Assembly: GCA_041392785.1 (NCBI GenBank)
Contig: JAWKLK010000009.1
Location: 197,560-261,559 of the forward strand
Source of the DNA: OLB9 sp041392785
GTDB lineage: Bacteria; Bacteroidota; Bacteroidia; Chitinophagales; Saprospiraceae
Direction of reading: 5' to 3'
DNA length: 64,000 bases
In this document: piece by piece, positions 54,730 to 61,720 of the stretch
How the letters are laid out: each line of letters opens with the position of its first letter
Numbering within the stretch: the stretch's first letter is position 1
Position numbers and translations under genes: made by a program
The notes under the pieces: generated by a model
What the model was told of the DNA's origin: nothing
What the model saw: only the letters and a program-made list of their open reading frames with translations
Database searches by the model: none

Positions 54730-55503
54730 TTGGACATTATTATCATTTCTATTACTGCATTTTGTGCAGCTCTTTTGACTTTCTTTTCAGGTTTTGGATT
54801 AGGTACCATCCTGACACCTGTATTTGTATTGTTTTTTCCTATTGAGGAGGCGATCGCTTTAACTGCTATTGTCCATTTTTTTAATAATATTTTCAAACTG
54901 TTCTTGGTTGGTAAAAATGCAGATAGACAAGTGCTTATAAGATTCGGTATTCCAGCTGTGATTGCTGCATTATTTGGGTCTTGGCTTTTAATACATCTTT
55001 CTGGTTTAGAGCCTCTATATACTTATTCGCTATGGAACAACCTATATATTGTGTATCCTGTAAAATTTATCATAGCTATCATTCTCATCATTTTTGCTTT
55101 TATGGATTTAATACCGTATTTTGGCAAAATACAATTTGGGAAAGAGAAATTGCCAATCGGCGGATTATTAAGTGGATTTTTTGGAGGATTGTCCGGTAAT
55201 CAAGGGGCACTTCGGAGCGCATTTCTCATAAAAGCCGGCTTAACCAAAGACACATTCATAGGTACCACGGTAGTCGTCTCCACTTTTGTAGATATGACTA
55301 GACTAAGTGTATATGCCACTAAAATTTTAAATTCAAACATCCTAGATAACCGTCATATCATACTTGCTGCAACTTTGGCCGGCATTGCTGGTTCGTATCT
55401 GGGTAATTTTCTATTGAAAAAAGTAACGCTACAATTTCTACAATGGTCGGTGGCTGTTTTATTGATAGCTATTTCCATTGCGATGGGATTAGGCTGGATA
55501 TAG
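54730..55503 (+). CDS. TSUP-family (TauE/SafE) membrane transporter
   Basis: 257 residues from a TTG start; an ATG at 54721 in the same frame stops at once. About eight transmembrane helices alternate, and the family motifs F-G-x-G-T-I-L-T-P (GFGLGTILTPVF) and GGLSGNQGALRSAFLIKAGL are present. TSUP proteins move sulfite, sulfonates or related anions; the substrate is not clear here. Its stop is 8 bases from the stop of the displaced kdsA fragment. Confidence 0.87.
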   Translation: MDIIIISITAFCAALLTFFSGFGLGTILTPVFVLFFPIEEAIALTAIVHFFNNIFKLFLVGKNADRQVLIRFGIPAVIAALFGSWLLIHLSGLEPLYTYSLWNNLYIVYPVKFIIAIILIIFAFMDLIPYFGKIQFGKEKLPIGGLLSGFFGGLSGNQGALRSAFLIKAGLTKDTFIGTTVVVSTFVDMTRLSVYATKILNSNILDNRHIILAATLAGIAGSYLGNFLLKKVTLQFLQWSVAVLLIAISIAMGLGWI

Positions 55504-55511
55504 GATAGGAG

Positions 55512-55790
55512 TTACTCCAAAATAGCCTTTCTAATTTTTACTAGAGATTGTAATAGCAATTCTAAATTTTCAAGGGGCAACATATTTGCACCATCAGATT
55601 TTGCAATGGAAGGGTCAGGATGTGTCTCAATGAATAGACCATCTGCACCCACTGCAATAGCTGCTCTGGCAATAGTGCCTATCAACGCAGGTTTTCCTCC
55701 TGTGACACCTGATGGTTGGTTAGGTTGCTGTAAAGAATGTGTACAGTCCATAACCACTGGTACACCAAAAGATTGCATTTCAGGAATCCC
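55512..55790 (-). pseudogene. kdsA: Displaced 3' end of kdsA (93 codons)
   Basis: Aligns without gaps to 59133-59411 at a constant offset of 3621. It codes for the same 88 C-terminal residues (from MQSFGVPVVMDCTHSL on) and ends TAA where the intact gene ends TAG. I find four differences, all synonymous and all within about 75 bases of the stop; the other 200 bases look identical. It lacks the N-terminal two thirds of the enzyme and cannot be active. Confidence 0.85.
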
Positions 55791-55794
55791 CCAT

Positions 55795-55810
55795 GTTGGC
55801 GCAAGTTTGC
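55795..55810. repeat. 16-base direct repeat GTTGGCGCAAGTTTGC, copy 1
   Basis: Starts 4 bases from the break point of the displaced kdsA fragment. Identical to 58407-58422. Confidence 0.85.
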
Positions 55811-55836
55811 ATCTTGTGCCTATTTATTAAACTACG

Positions 55837-55872
55837 AAAGCCATACGGCAGATAAAAAGTTGTATGGCTTTT
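55837..55872. terminator. Hairpin, probable terminator
   Basis: AAAGCCATAC / GTATGGCTTT stem with a 15-base loop, followed by T (and T/A-rich sequence); flanking T-runs on both strands are short. Same stem word as the hairpin at 57410-57445. Confidence 0.6.
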
Positions 55873-56163
55873 ACTTATTTAAAGTGTACCTACATTTTTC
55901 AAAAAGAAACCTTCAATCCTGGTTATAGCTTGCCATGAAAGGCAAAATAGGCTCAAGCACATTTTTGACCTATCACAATGGTCACCCTTATCAATTTTTT
56001 GTATATTTGCCTTTCGGTGAACGAGCCTGTTCGAGACATACAGATGTCTCGTGGGCGAAGTGAAACGGAACTATCGCCCTGCAGTGCGACCCCGTCGGGC
56101 AAGGAGCGAGTAGTGGAGTCATCACACTTCATCCTGATGATGACGTGCTTATACGGAGAGACC

Positions 56164-57000
56164 ATGACAGAGCAAAACATAGCGGGGTGGGCTACCCCAT
56201 ATCAGTTTAATGCTAAGGAGCTGGATGATAATACAGGACTGTATTATTATGGGGCTAGGTATTATGATCCACGGATTAGTTTGTGGCATGGTGTTGACCC
56301 GCTGGCTGACGCACCGCTTAATATTGGATGGTCGCCTTATACTTATGTATTTAATAACCCTATCCGAATGAACGACCCCGACGGCAGAGCCGCCATAGAT
56401 GCTGTAGATGGTGACCCGATCAAGGGATTCTTTTTAGCTACTGGAGCCTATTTATCTGGAGTAACCAATGCTGTAGGATCAAATTCTTTACTCGGAGCGG
56501 GAAGGCAAGACCCGGCATCATTTGGCGAGTATGCGAGTTGGGCACAAGCAGGTCAAACATCAGGTGATGTGCTTTCTGTTATTCAGGGCGGTATAGAAAT
56601 GGCAATAGGAGGTGGAGGTACTGCCGTTGCTACTGCTACAGGTGTAGGTGTGGTAGCAACTCCTGCAACTGTAGCGTTAGGTGTACATGGTGCGACGACT
56701 ACTGGAACAGCAATGTCTAATTTGCTCAATCCAAGTAAAGTTCAGGCTAATTCTGATGTACCTAAAAGCCAATTAGGTCCAAGTGGAAAACCTAAAATAC
56801 ATACAGTAAGTAAACCTACTTTAAAGGAAGCTAAAGACGCAGCAAGAAATAATCCTAAATCAAACTCTCAGCCTGTGAAACATTCGAGTGATAAAGGGCA
56901 AAAGACACACTTCCATTCAACTAAGGATGGAAAAAAACTTTCAGGTAAAGACAATGTACATTACGAAAACAGATCATCTAAAAAGAACCCAAATGAGTAA
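56164..57000 (+). CDS. Orphan Rhs C-terminal tip with toxin domain
   Basis: 278 residues from ATG 56164 (preceded by GGAGAG); an open frame continues upstream to 55978 with unlikely, more GC-rich coding. The Rhs core signature is clear (TPYQFNAKELDDNTGLYYYGARYYDPRISLW, HGVDPLADA, YTYVFNNPIRMNDPDGR). After it comes a variable region (about 75-210) and a basic His-rich C-terminal toxin-like tip (about 225-278: HTVSKPTLKEAKDAARN, DKGQKTHFHSTKDGKK, DNVHYENRSSKKNP), probably a nuclease. The long Rhs shell is absent, so this is a displaced toxin cassette rather than a complete Rhs protein. Confidence 0.7.
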   Translation: MTEQNIAGWATPYQFNAKELDDNTGLYYYGARYYDPRISLWHGVDPLADAPLNIGWSPYTYVFNNPIRMNDPDGRAAIDAVDGDPIKGFFLATGAYLSGVTNAVGSNSLLGAGRQDPASFGEYASWAQAGQTSGDVLSVIQGGIEMAIGGGGTAVATATGVGVVATPATVALGVHGATTTGTAMSNLLNPSKVQANSDVPKSQLGPSGKPKIHTVSKPTLKEAKDAARNNPKSNSQPVKHSSDKGQKTHFHSTKDGKKLSGKDNVHYENRSSKKNPNE

Positions 57001-57367
57001 AATAAATTATGAAATAGTATGGTTAGCCTTTGTAAATATAACAGCAAAACAAAATCATAAATTTAATGAATTGATTGATTTGGAAGACGGTAGTAGTGAT
57101 GTCTCATTTGATGGGGCATGGGCTAATATTTTAGTTAAAGAGCCTGACATCAAGAAGGCTATTGATATAATTCACCAAGGACTAGATGAATTATATTTTA
57201 AAGTCATTTTTATTGAAAAAATAGAAAATGTAAGCTCTTTAATAGAATATGATGAGATAAGTGATGATGTGTTATCGGAAGTTAATTGGTTGTACGACAG
57301 TGATTTTGTATTTAAGATTAGCGATAGATTATTTCCTTACGAAAACCCCGATTGTCGCAGTTTGTAA
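56993..57367 (+). CDS. Probable immunity protein for the Rhs tip
   Basis: 124 residues from ATG 56993 (MSKINYEIVWLAFVNITA); the frame upstream lies inside the toxin gene and is a shadow. It overlaps the toxin stop by 8 bases, the standard toxin-immunity arrangement. It is acidic with a predicted alpha/beta fold (FDGAWANILVKEPDIKKAIDII, EYDEISDDVLSEVNW), as expected to block a basic nuclease tip. No known immunity family is recognised. Confidence 0.72.
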   Translation: MSKINYEIVWLAFVNITAKQNHKFNELIDLEDGSSDVSFDGAWANILVKEPDIKKAIDIIHQGLDELYFKVIFIEKIENVSSLIEYDEISDDVLSEVNWLYDSDFVFKISDRLFPYENPDCRSL

Positions 57368-57409
57368 CTGAGATGCTATACATTAAGAATTTGTAATTCG
57401 ATTTTTAAG

Positions 57410-57445
57410 AAAGCCATACAACAACAAGGAAGGTTGTATGGCTTT
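57410..57445. terminator. Rho-independent terminator after the immunity gene
   Basis: Perfect 13-bp stem AAAGCCATACAAC / GTTGTATGGCTTT (57410-57422 with 57433-57445) with a 10-base loop, T/A-rich flanks. It separates the Rhs unit from the convergent YoeB gene. Confidence 0.75.
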
Positions 57446-57452
57446 CGTGTAT

Positions 57453-57713
57453 TTAGACATAATGCCCCTTAGCAGAAAGAATCAAAACAACATCATCAGA
57501 AATCTCATAGACAAGTCTATGCTCTCTATTGATTCTGCGAGACCAGGCACCAGAGAGCTTGTGTTTGAGTGGCTCAGGCTTGCCAAGTCCGGAGTAAGGA
57601 TGAATGTTTATATCATCGATAAGTTGAGCAATCTTTTTTAGAATCGATTTATTGCCAATAGAAATCCAATATTGAAGATCATCTTCAGCATCAGGAAGAA
57701 AAATTATTTCCAT
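57453..57713 (-). CDS. YoeB/Txe-family mRNA interferase toxin
   Basis: 86 residues, the normal size. Motifs DAEDDLQYWISIGNKSILKKI, GLGKPEPLKHKLSGAWSRRINREHRLVYEI match YoeB/Txe, including the Arg and His residues of the RNase site and the C-terminal KGHYV Tyr. It would cut mRNA at the ribosome. It overlaps the antitoxin gene by 10 bases and is the last gene of a three-gene XRE-antitoxin-toxin operon. Confidence 0.9.
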   Translation of the reverse strand: MEIIFLPDAEDDLQYWISIGNKSILKKIAQLIDDINIHPYSGLGKPEPLKHKLSGAWSRRINREHRLVYEISDDVVLILSAKGHYV

Positions 57714-57922
57714 AAGGCATTAAGCTGATCAGTAGTATATACTTTACCTTTACCGTCTTTGTAATCTTTCCTTGCCTTTTCAATTTTTTCTACAAACTCA
57801 GGGTTATAGTTTTCTTCCTTAGAAATCTCAAACTTGATTTTAAGAGCTTGCATAAAAGCCTTTAAGGCAGATACTTGTTCTTTTGTCTGCGGATGAGCAA
57901 TAAATATATCTTGTGTTTTCAT
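57704..57922 (-). CDS. Antitoxin paired with YoeB
   Basis: 72 residues. The start MKTQDIFIAHPQTKEQVSALKAFM and the helical C-terminus (NPEFVEKIEKARKDYKDGKGK) fit the small antitoxins (DUF2683-like) that accompany YoeB/RelE toxins in Bacteroidota. It overlaps the regulator gene upstream by 4 bases (ATGA) and the toxin by 10. Confidence 0.8.
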   Translation of the reverse strand: MKTQDIFIAHPQTKEQVSALKAFMQALKIKFEISKEENYNPEFVEKIEKARKDYKDGKGKVYTTDQLNALWK

Positions 57923-58284
57923 AATACAGCCACATTTTTATTAAAGAAATCTTTAAATTTTTTCTTGGTAAGCATTGTATCAATGATTTTATAAACCGTC
58001 TGTTTATCGTCCTCGTCCAATTGATTAATAAGGCTTACTTGCTCAAATCCTGCCTTATCTTCTACTTTTACCTCAGTAGGGATAGTTCCCTCAAAATTGA
58101 GAATATCGTCCACAGACATATTAAACAACTTGGCTAATTGCTTGAGTTCGTTTACAGATGGTTCACGATTATCGTTCTCCATTTTATTGTAGTTGGTATA
58201 TCCAATGCCCAAATATGCAGCTACTTGCTTCTGCAACAAGCCTTTCTGCTCTCTAATCTTTTTAATGGTATTCCCTAAGCCCAT
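57919..58284 (-). CDS. XRE-type helix-turn-helix regulator
   Basis: 121 residues. HTH at about 5-65: IKKIREQKGLLQKQVAAYLGIGYTNYNKMENDNREPSVNELKQLAKLFNMS. The C-terminal part (70-121) has helices that could dimerise. As first gene of the toxin-antitoxin operon it probably represses its own promoter, together with the antitoxin. A perfect -7 box and an 11-base direct repeat lie upstream (58309-58379). Confidence 0.88.
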   Translation of the reverse strand: MGLGNTIKKIREQKGLLQKQVAAYLGIGYTNYNKMENDNREPSVNELKQLAKLFNMSVDDILNFEGTIPTEVKVEDKAGFEQVSLINQLDEDDKQTVYKIIDTMLTKKKFKDFFNKNVAVL

Positions 58285-58308
58285 AAGTTAAATGATTTTA
58301 TCAAAGTA

Positions 58309-58379
58309 CAAAAGTAGCGATAAAGTGGATTTAATGCAACAAATTAACGAATATAGAAATTTATAGTTGCGATAAAGTG
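58309..58379 (-). promoter_or_regulatory. Promoter and putative operator of the XRE-antitoxin-YoeB operon
   Basis: On the minus strand TACTTTTG (58309-58316) is a perfect -7 box. An 11-base direct repeat GCGATAAAGTG occurs at 58317-58327, abutting that box, and at 58369-58379, 52 bases apart. This fits an operator for the XRE regulator. Second copies of the -7-like sequence (TACTTTG) lie nearer the start. Confidence 0.5.
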
Positions 58380-58406
58380 AATTATAATTTATCTTTTTGC
58401 TCTCCT

Positions 58407-58422
58407 GTTGGCGCAAGTTTGC
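58407..58422. repeat. 16-base direct repeat GTTGGCGCAAGTTTGC, copy 2
   Basis: Lies inside the former coding end of the broken RelE toxin (frame coding SKGKLAPT on the minus strand). Identical to 55795-55810. Confidence 0.85.
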
Positions 58423-58427
58423 CTTTG

Positions 58428-58604
58428 CTACCAATAGCCAAACGTATTGTTATAGCAATTGTTACCGATGAAAGTACCGACTTCGGGACTTTCTGTAAGA
58501 TCTGCAATCAGTTCGGAAAACTCATTTTTGAGCGAAGGAAATTTTTTAGCCAGTCGTTTGAGTTCTTTCTCAAAGCGATGAGTAGGGATAATGCTATAAC
58601 TCAT
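58428..58604 (-). pseudogene. RelE-like toxin, frameshifted and truncated
   Basis: The frame from ATG 58602-58604 codes 58 residues (MSYSIIPTHRFEKELKRLAK, LADLTESPEVGTFIGNNCYN) and then stops. The next frame continues as ITIRLAIGSKGKLAPTGEQ, the expected end part of RelE toxins (RLAIxSKGK), so a one-base frameshift lies near 58450, and the normal C-terminus is lost after GSKGK at the 16-base repeat. The intact antitoxin gene overlaps its start. Confidence 0.8.
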
Positions 58605-58803
58605 TGAGTAAATCTTGAGCCGTTTTTAGTTTTATTTTCCCTTGTTTGTGTAAGCGTACTTCATTAGCAGCTTCTTTTAGGTCTTCCCACAAATCCACCG
58701 TAGCACACTCATAGGCTTTACTTTTTTTTACAAAAGAAAGGCTTTTTAAAACTTTCATTGCGAAAGTGGCTTCATTATCAGGTATATCTACTAATACTTT
58801 CAT
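58594..58803 (-). CDS. Antitoxin of the broken RelE module
   Basis: 69 residues: MKVLVDIPDNEATFAMKVLKSLSFVKK, then a helical end (AQDLLNEL). This is the typical partner of RelE-like toxins in Bacteroidota. It overlaps the start of the toxin remnant by 11 bases. Intact while its toxin is broken. Confidence 0.75.
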   Translation of the reverse strand: MKVLVDIPDNEATFAMKVLKSLSFVKKSKAYECATVDLWEDLKEAANEVRLHKQGKIKLKTAQDLLNEL

Positions 58804-58814
58804 AGTCTAATATT

Positions 58815-58991
58815 TTAAACCCGCATTATGCGTTAGAACTTCGTAATGAAGGTCGAAAGGCCAATAAAATAAGAATTTTCACGAGCGAATCATAGTCACC
58901 ACTATGGTGAGTGAGAGAAAATAAGTGGAGCGCCTTATTTTGCAGGTATTTCGGCATGTAATAGATTTTCTAATACATAATGCGGGTTAAA
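58815..58991. mobile_element. MITE-like element with 24-bp inverted ends
   Basis: 177 bp bounded by inverted ends of 24 bases with three mismatches, each containing AACCCGCATTATG / CATAATGCGGGTT (58818-58830 and 58975-58987). It has no coding capacity; a small palindrome CATAGT-CACC-ACTATG lies inside. Bases 58992-59132 to its right have no feature. Fits a miniature inverted-repeat element or a large structured repeat. Confidence 0.65.
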
Positions 58992-59132
58992 TGGTTATAC
59001 TCATTGCATTGCTCAGCGCTTCTTTTAGGCCTTTGTTGGCAATAGCGATATCAATCATATTACAAATAGAATTTTTCCGTACTTATCCAACTCTTCAAAT
59101 AAACGCACCTTTTGTAAAAGAAGTGTACTGAA

Positions 59133-59957
59133 CTACTCCAAAATTGCCTTTCTAATTTTTACAAGAGATTGTAATAGCAATTCTAAATTTTCAAGAGGCA
59201 ACATATTTGCACCATCAGATTTTGCAATGGAAGGGTCAGGATGTGTCTCAATGAATAGACCATCTGCACCCACTGCAATAGCTGCTCTGGCAATAGTGCC
59301 TATCAACGCAGGTTTTCCTCCTGTGACACCTGATGGTTGGTTAGGTTGCTGTAAAGAATGTGTACAGTCCATAACCACTGGTACACCAAAAGATTGCATT
59401 TCAGGAATCCCTCTGTAGTCCACAACCAAATCTTGATATCCGAAGGTTGTTCCCCTTTCTGTGAGCAATACTTTTTCATTGCCTGAATCTGTCACTTTCT
59501 GCAATGCGTGTATCATTGACCCTGCACTTAGAAACTGCCCTTTTTTAATATTGACCACTTTACCTGTTTGGGCAGCTGCAATCAATAAATCTGTTTGCCT
59601 GCACAAAAAAGCAGGAATTTGTAGTATATCCACATATTGTGCTGCTATAGCAGCTTCTGATTCAGAATGAATATCCGTCACAACTGGCACACCATACTTA
59701 TCACGTACTTTTGCCAAAATTTCTAGTGCTTTTTCATCACCAATACCCGTAAAAGATTGAATAGATGATCTGTTAGCCTTTCTATACGATCCTTTAAAAA
59801 TAAATGGAATGTCTAATGGCTCTGTGATAGATAGGATTTTCTCTGCAATTTCACAAGCCATAGCTTCATCTTCAATAACACATGGACCCGCCATTAGAAA
59901 AAACATCTTTGATAATGAGGATCTGAGATTTGTTAATCCCATCTGGTCGATCTGCAT
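59133..59957 (-). CDS. kdsA: 3-deoxy-8-phosphooctulonate synthase (KdsA), rebuilt 3' end
   Basis: 274 residues, normal length. It joins phosphoenolpyruvate and arabinose-5-phosphate to Kdo-8-phosphate for lipopolysaccharide. Seen: MAGPCVIEDEAM (family start), FKGSYRKANRSSIQSFTGIG, VTDIHSE, LQIPAFLCRQTDLL, KKGQFLSAG, ERGTTFGYQDLVVDYRG, DCTHSLQQPN and the metal region ETHPDPSIAKSDGANML. It lies 11 bases after DUF4159 on the same strand. Its last 93 codons are duplicated at 55512-55790. Confidence 0.95.
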   Translation of the reverse strand: MQIDQMGLTNLRSSLSKMFFLMAGPCVIEDEAMACEIAEKILSITEPLDIPFIFKGSYRKANRSSIQSFTGIGDEKALEILAKVRDKYGVPVVTDIHSESEAAIAAQYVDILQIPAFLCRQTDLLIAAAQTGKVVNIKKGQFLSAGSMIHALQKVTDSGNEKVLLTERGTTFGYQDLVVDYRGIPEMQSFGVPVVMDCTHSLQQPNQPSGVTGGKPALIGTIARAAIAVGADGLFIETHPDPSIAKSDGANMLPLENLELLLQSLVKIRKAILE

Positions 59958-59968
59958 AAAATTTAAGA

Positions 59969-60688
59969 TTAATGTTCGAAAGCGTATTGTAAAAGGTTTG
60001 CTCCCATTTTGAGGGCTTTGATATGGACTTCTTCTGGATCTTTATGTACTTCAGGATCTTCCCATCCATCACCAAGATCGCTCTCAAAGGAATAAAAAAC
60101 AACCAATCTACCTTCCCACGTCAAGCCAAATCCTTGGGCAGGTTTGTCATCATGTTTATGGATTTTTGGCAATCCATTTTCAAATACAAACTTTTGTCTA
60201 TAAATTGGATGATTTGTAGGTAATTCAATAAAATCTAATTCAGGAAAAACTTTTTTCATGGCAACCCTAACATATGGATCAAGTCCATAATTATCATCTA
60301 TATGCAAGAACCCACCTGCTAAAAGATAATTTCTTAAATTTACAGCTTCTGCATCAGAAAAAACCACATTTCCATGTCCAGTCATGTGTACAAAAGCATA
60401 ATCATATAATTCTACGGATCCCACTTCTACAACACCATAATCCAAACTTATATTGGTGTTTAAATAGGTGTTGGAAAACGACGCCAAATTGGGTAAAGAA
60501 GTCGGATTGGCATACCAGTCACCACCACCATTGTACTTGAGTAAGCCTAATTTTAAGGTTGGTGGTATATGGCTAAATCCCGAAACGAACCAAAGTGCTA
60601 CTATCCCAAATACTATTAAATATTTTTGTAAAAATATTTTATTTGAAGTTACTCGCAATTTGACAATTATTTGATGTACATTAATCAT
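59969..60688 (-). CDS. DUF4159-domain protein
   Basis: 239 residues. One hydrophobic segment near the N-terminus (about 22-42, YLIVFGIVALWFVSGF) acts as signal or anchor. LKYNGGGDWYANPTSLPNLASF, VEVGSVELYDYAFVHMTGHGNV, RNYLLAGGFLHIDDNYG and GLTWEGRLVVFYSFESDLGDGWEDPEVH match DUF4159, a glutamine-amidotransferase-like fold without the catalytic Cys. In Bacteroidota it usually accompanies envelope genes. Upstream partner of kdsA. Confidence 0.85.
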   Translation of the reverse strand: MINVHQIIVKLRVTSNKIFLQKYLIVFGIVALWFVSGFSHIPPTLKLGLLKYNGGGDWYANPTSLPNLASFSNTYLNTNISLDYGVVEVGSVELYDYAFVHMTGHGNVVFSDAEAVNLRNYLLAGGFLHIDDNYGLDPYVRVAMKKVFPELDFIELPTNHPIYRQKFVFENGLPKIHKHDDKPAQGFGLTWEGRLVVFYSFESDLGDGWEDPEVHKDPEEVHIKALKMGANLLQYAFEH

Positions 60689-60740
60689 TGATCATCTTAA
60701 TTTTACCAATTCTACTTTTTTCAACATAAGATATACGAAA

Positions 60741-61286
60741 TCACTTTCCTTCTATCCATGCAATAATTTTTTCATCATCAGGTAGTGTAGTTGGGATGAA
60801 ATAATCCACAACTTTACCAGACTCATCCACTAAAATTTTTTGAAAATTCCAGACAATGGTGACATTCTTTGTTCCATTCAACTTTTTGGAAGTGAGCCAT
60901 TTATAAATGGGAGCTTTCTTTCTACCTATAACATCTATCTTTGACATCATTGGAAATGTGACCCCATAATTTTTTCTACAAAATTGGGCAATATCATCAT
61001 CATTCCCTGGTTCCTGATTTAAAAAATTACTCGAAGGGAAACCTATTATTATAAAGTTTTTGTCTTTATATTTTTCATATAATGCCTGAAGTTTTTCGTA
61101 TTGTGGTGTCAAACCACATTCCGATGCAGTATTAACAATCATGATTTTTTTACCTCGCAATGTTCCAAAATCAAAAATGTCACCTTTTATATCTTGTACT
61201 TTAAATTCATAGATGTTCGATTGGCTATTCAAAACTGGGGAAGAAAATAAAACCATCATGATGATTGAAAATAAATAAATACGCAT
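60741..61286 (-). CDS. Glutathione peroxidase-family (thiol peroxidase) protein, periplasmic
   Basis: 181 residues. Signal peptide about 1-21. Thioredoxin-fold peroxidase: peroxidatic Cys57 in NTASECGLTPQY, Gln in FPSSNFLNQEPGNDDD and Trp in IVWNFQKILVD, i.e. the Cys-Gln-Trp triad. It reduces hydroperoxides, most likely with thioredoxin or another thiol in bacteria. A second Cys (QFCRKNYG) could be resolving. Confidence 0.9.
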   Translation of the reverse strand: MRIYLFSIIMMVLFSSPVLNSQSNIYEFKVQDIKGDIFDFGTLRGKKIMIVNTASECGLTPQYEKLQALYEKYKDKNFIIIGFPSSNFLNQEPGNDDDIAQFCRKNYGVTFPMMSKIDVIGRKKAPIYKWLTSKKLNGTKNVTIVWNFQKILVDESGKVVDYFIPTTLPDDEKIIAWIEGK

Positions 61287-61318
61287 AAAAATCTGAAGAA
61301 CTTAATTAAATACTTCTA

Positions 61319-61636
61319 CTATTTATCCTTCACTTCAGCTTTATATCCTTGATCCTTGATCACAGCTATAATTTCGTCCACCGAAATCTGCGAAGGATTA
61401 AAAGTAATTTTACTTTCGCCAGTGCTTAATAATGTCTTACTCCTAACTATTCCTTTGGTATTTTTGAGTCTTTTGTCAATACCATCAGCACATCCTTTCT
61501 GGCATGTCATGCCTGTCACTGCAAGTACCACTTTCTTTTCACTGGTTTGCTCAGTAGATTTAGTGGTCTGTTGGCTAAAAGCAATATTACAATTCCCGAA
61601 TAGAAAAGCGAATAATAAAAAAATGAAAACTCTCAT
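61319..61636 (-). CDS. Periplasmic heavy-metal-associated (HMA) domain protein
   Basis: 105 residues. Signal peptide about 1-21 (FIFLLFAFLFGNCNIAFSQ). HMA domain at about 35-103 with metal motif GMTCQKGCADGID, which has Cys-X3-Cys in place of the usual Cys-X2-Cys, and ITFNPSQISVDEIIAVIKDQGY. It would bind copper or a similar ion in the envelope. The spacing variant may change ion selectivity. Confidence 0.87.
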   Translation of the reverse strand: MRVFIFLLFAFLFGNCNIAFSQQTTKSTEQTSEKKVVLAVTGMTCQKGCADGIDKRLKNTKGIVRSKTLLSTGESKITFNPSQISVDEIIAVIKDQGYKAEVKDK

Positions 61637-61720
61637 ACATCATCTATTAAGTCATTAAAACATTGTTATTTAAGGTAATGTTTTACCCCAGATGTTAAAC
61701 TTTAGACAAACACAGATTGA

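Larger units (their letters stand above)
55512..59411. mobile_element. Mosaic island bounded by direct repeats of the kdsA 3' end
   Basis: About 3.9 kb between and including the two kdsA 3' copies (279 bp each). Inside are an orphan Rhs toxin tip and immunity gene, an XRE/antitoxin/YoeB module, a broken RelE module and a MITE-like element. No integrase or transposase gene is present, so mobility must be supplied in trans or by homologous recombination. A 16-base word, GTTGGCGCAAGTTTGC, occurs at 55795-55810 and 58407-58422. Confidence 0.6.

Noticed and set aside
55512..55790. Short KdsA frame as a real small gene
   Set aside because: It is a copy of the enzyme's last third without the PEP-binding N-terminal part.
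55978..56163. Upstream extension of the Rhs tip frame
   Set aside because: It is open but its residues show no Rhs content, while GC content and a palindrome (CGAGACAT/ATGTCTCG) suggest non-coding or scrambled DNA.
58377..58607. 76-codon plus-strand frame
   Set aside because: It is the antisense shadow of the frameshifted RelE toxin, whose residues match the family.
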